DNA from: Paracoccaceae bacterium
Lineage (GTDB): Bacteria > Pseudomonadota > Alphaproteobacteria > Rhodobacterales > Rhodobacteraceae
Assembly: GCA_009920815.1 (NCBI GenBank)
Contig: RFZH01000113.1
Location: 1 to 7,589, forward strand
Reading direction: 5' to 3'
DNA length: 7,589 nucleotides
The translations under genes and the position numbers were made by a program. The notes beneath the pieces were generated by a model. It saw only the letters and a program-made list of their open reading frames with translations, was not told where the DNA came from and made no database searches. This document shows, piece by piece, positions 5,846 through 7,589 of the stretch (positions within the stretch are counted from its first letter, which is position 1; each line of letters opens with the position of its first letter).

Positions 5846-6181
5846 TCACTTTTTGGCACGTACCCCTATTTGATCTAGAATTCTTTCGATTTCATTGTCA
5901 AAATCCTTGGGTTTAACGCTGGCCTTTATTTCATCAAAGCGCTTGCGCAAGTCGATCTTTTCTTGACCTTGGCAATCGTTCCACGGACGCCCCTGCAACC
6001 CCATGACCATGACATAATAGCCAATGAAATGCGGGCGTGTCTTGCCGCCCTGCAACAGACGACGATAGGCTTCGTCTGCGCCTAAATCGCGAACCTCTTG
6101 CGCTGTCGTAATGCCAATTTCGGCAAAGGCGGCTTCGACCGCGGGGCCCAAATTGCGAATAGATGAAATAGGATTAGCCAT
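5846..6181 (-). CDS. TfoX/Sxy C-terminal domain protein
   Basis: This is a 111-residue protein consisting only of the TfoX C-terminal domain. The signature IRNLGPAVEAAFAEIGI (about residues 8-24) is followed by LGADEAYRRLLQ and a YYVMVMGLQGRPW segment, then a charged helical tail ending RAKK. In gammaproteobacteria the full two-domain TfoX/Sxy activates competence genes. Stand-alone C-terminal domains are common in alphaproteobacteria and have no established role, so competence should not be inferred. The ATG at 6181 overlaps the aminotransferase stop by eight bases (ATGGCTAA), which points to translational coupling. A TTG lies directly before it, but ATG is preferred. No separate ribosome site is clear. 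Confidence 0.85.
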   Translation of the reverse strand: MANPISSIRNLGPAVEAAFAEIGITTAQEVRDLGADEAYRRLLQGGKTRPHFIGYYVMVMGLQGRPWNDCQGQEKIDLRKRFDEIKASVKPKDFDNEIERILDQIGVRAKK

Positions 6182-7352
6182 CAATCAGGTCTTGCGCGAA
6201 CTTACAAACTTCGCGAAATGCAATAGCAAAAGCATCGTCAGCAATCGTCAATGCGACCCGAATATGGCCCGCAGCTGCTTGTCCAAAGCTTTCGCCCGGC
6301 ATTACTGCGATGTGACGTTCATCTAACAAACGCAGCGCAAACTCTTCGCCTGACAGGCCTGTTTTGCGCAGGTCCAGCATCATATACATTGCACCTTTGG
6401 GCGGTACCGCGCCGATATCTTGAAAGTCACGTAAAATGTTCAATGCTATGTCGCGGCGGCGGCGGAAAGGCGCGGCAATTTGTGCCTCAAATTCGGGCCC
6501 CAAGCGCAGCGCGCAAAGGCCAGCGTGCTGAACAAACCCCGCCACACCATAAGTGGTGTTTGTCGCCAAATCATTGATCATTTCAATCATATGCTCAGGC
6601 GCAATAACCCAACCCAGACGACTGCCTGTCATTGCATGACTTTTTGACAGAGAACCAACAACCATAGTCCGTTCGGCCATGCCTTCCATGGCACGAAATG
6701 ACGTGTGACGGCCTTCCCAAATTTGGGTATCATAGACCTCGTCCGAGACCAACCACATGTCGCGCTCGCGTACGAAACGCGCAATATCGTTCATCGTCTT
6801 ATCATCGTAAATTGTGCCTGTCGGATTATTGGGCGAATTCACAAGCAAAGACTTTGCACCAGCTGGCGCGGTATTCAAATCGCCATAGGTCGGACAAAAC
6901 GCATTTTCAGCATGTGCCGAAATCGCAAATGGCGTTACACTGGCCGCACGTAAAGTTGTGGGATAGGTCGCATAATAGGGATCGATAAACACACCGATAT
7001 CGCCGGGGTCACAGGCGGCCATGTGTGCCGCAAATAACCCCGCCTGACCGCCCGGTGTTATCATGACATTCTTTGAGGTTGTTTCGACGCCTGTTTGCGC
7101 TGTTATCCGGGTTGCGACTTCAGCGCGCAATTCTGGAATACCCGTGATCAGGGCATACCCTGTTGCCCCGCCTTTGGCCGCGTCATACATCGCCTCTAAA
7201 ATCACTGGATCGGTACGGATATCATGTTCGCCAATCGTCAATTCAGTGATGTGAATGCCTTGGGCCATCATCGAGCGTGCTTTGTAAAACACGCCCCATC
7301 CATCGGATCCATTTCCTGTGATTGCAGCAATGCGTTTTGACGGTTTCACCAC
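6174..7352 (-). CDS. Class I/II PLP-dependent aminotransferase
   Basis: This is a cytoplasmic fold-type I aminotransferase of about 392 residues, a usual family length. Counting from the GTG at 7352, the key residues are Asn176 in NSPNNPTG, Asp204 and Tyr207 in SDEVYD, the PLP Schiff-base Lys237 in GSLSKSHAMTGSRLGW, and Arg365 in HIRVAL, which binds the substrate carboxylate. The set is complete, so an active enzyme is expected. The amino donor and acceptor cannot be read from sequence. The start is one of two adjacent GTG codons (7352 or 7349) with GAGG five or eight bases upstream. A longer in-frame extension to 7433 begins in unconserved sequence and is rejected. It heads a two-gene unit with the overlapping TfoX-domain gene and is divergent from a probable cysS. 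Confidence 0.9.
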   Translation of the reverse strand: MVKPSKRIAAITGNGSDGWGVFYKARSMMAQGIHITELTIGEHDIRTDPVILEAMYDAAKGGATGYALITGIPELRAEVATRITAQTGVETTSKNVMITPGGQAGLFAAHMAACDPGDIGVFIDPYYATYPTTLRAASVTPFAISAHAENAFCPTYGDLNTAPAGAKSLLVNSPNNPTGTIYDDKTMNDIARFVRERDMWLVSDEVYDTQIWEGRHTSFRAMEGMAERTMVVGSLSKSHAMTGSRLGWVIAPEHMIEMINDLATNTTYGVAGFVQHAGLCALRLGPEFEAQIAAPFRRRRDIALNILRDFQDIGAVPPKGAMYMMLDLRKTGLSGEEFALRLLDERHIAVMPGESFGQAAAGHIRVALTIADDAFAIAFREVCKFAQDLIDG

Positions 7353-7552
7353 CCACACCTCGTTTATTTGATCATATCCTAGACAGACCCCAAGTTTTAT
7401 GCGATGTAAAGGGCATGAAAACTGTAACAACACAATTCATTTGTATTATCCGCTAAGTTTCTTGGCGGGGTTTTCGGTTTTCAGCATTTCCTTTTGAACC
7501 TGAACTTGGTAATCCCGCGGGCGACACGGCATCGCAACAAAAGGCAATGGTC
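7353..7552. other. Divergent intergenic region with a T-flanked stem-loop
   Basis: This 200-base gap must contain promoters for both the leftward aminotransferase and the rightward gene at 7553. A TATTAT box (7444-7449) is a possible -10 for the rightward gene, but no good -35 is seen. Next to it, CCGCTAAG-TTT-CTTGGCGG (7450-7468) forms an 8-bp stem with one G-U pair, followed by GGTTTTCGGTTTTC. This is terminator- or attenuator-like on the plus strand. A CCCGCGGG palindrome lies at 7514-7521. No small gene was found. Confidence 0.4.
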
Positions 7553-7589
7553 ATGACACAGATAAAACTGCGCAATTCAATGACACGCA
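7553..7589 (+). CDS. cysS: Probable cysteinyl-tRNA synthetase, first 12 codons only (cut by window)
   Basis: The ATG at 7553 is preceded by AAAAGG with eight bases of spacing and reads MTQIKLRNSMTR to the edge. Alphaproteobacterial CysS proteins typically begin MTxIKLHNTxTR, just before the PIDPxNVRMYVCGPTVYD active-site region, and the match in pattern and distance to the start is good. Twelve residues are too few for certainty. An ATG two codons upstream (7547) is too close to the ribosome site. If correct, this gene charges tRNA-Cys and is divergent from the aminotransferase. Confidence 0.55.
   Translation, partial: MTQIKLRNSMTR

Noticed and set aside
7353..7433. 27-residue N-terminal extension of the aminotransferase
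   Set aside because: It is unlike the family, and GAGG in front of the paired GTG codons at 7352/7349 supports the shorter form.
1..7589. Mobile elements, CRISPR arrays, tRNA or rRNA genes
   Set aside because: No transposase, integrase, terminal inverted repeats, regularly spaced repeats or tRNA-like folds were seen on either strand.

Overview
The window looks like a chromosomal stretch from a marine alphaproteobacterium of the Roseobacter group (Rhodobacteraceae). This rests on protein similarity recognised by eye, moderate GC content, and family variants I associate with that group: the HNH protein beginning near 'HPALVLNADYRPLSYY', the short TTG-started 3-methyladenine glycosylase, the stand-alone TfoX C-terminal domain and the DUF1127 protein. 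No database search was possible.

Left part (1-1650). A MocR-type regulator (winged-helix DNA-binding domain fused to an aminotransferase-like PLP domain) runs leftwards out of the window and is open in one frame throughout. Its start faces a small DUF1127 gene. The 91-bp gap between them holds an inverted repeat, repeated half-sites and a promoter-like pair, as expected for a regulator controlling itself and its divergent neighbour. The DUF1127 gene is split by a +1 frame change. Just downstream, on the same strand, are two stacked hairpins with C-rich loops (1709-1796). They could be a small RNA resembling the sRNAs found downstream of DUF1127 genes in Rhodobacter, and this is the most interesting element of the window.

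Middle part (1798-3141). Two leftward reading frames are broken. One is a multi-pass membrane protein of unknown function with a one-base frame change near its start. The other is an HNH endonuclease that has lost roughly 56 bases, including its second zinc-binding cysteine pair and the region of the HNH asparagine. With the DUF1127 gene, three neighbouring genes are interrupted within about 1.6 kb, whereas every gene fully contained to the right is intact. The region is either decaying or poorly sequenced.

Right part (3100-7589). A translationally coupled pair, a DNA glycosylase followed by an alpha/beta-hydrolase (ATGA overlap), runs leftwards and ends at a clear intrinsic terminator. An 8-3-8 inverted repeat encloses the glycosylase ribosome binding site. 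Divergent from the pair is an intact MFS transporter. It converges on a second leftward pair, a class I/II aminotransferase whose end overlaps the start of a TfoX C-terminal domain protein. At the right edge a rightward gene begins whose first twelve residues resemble cysteinyl-tRNA synthetase.
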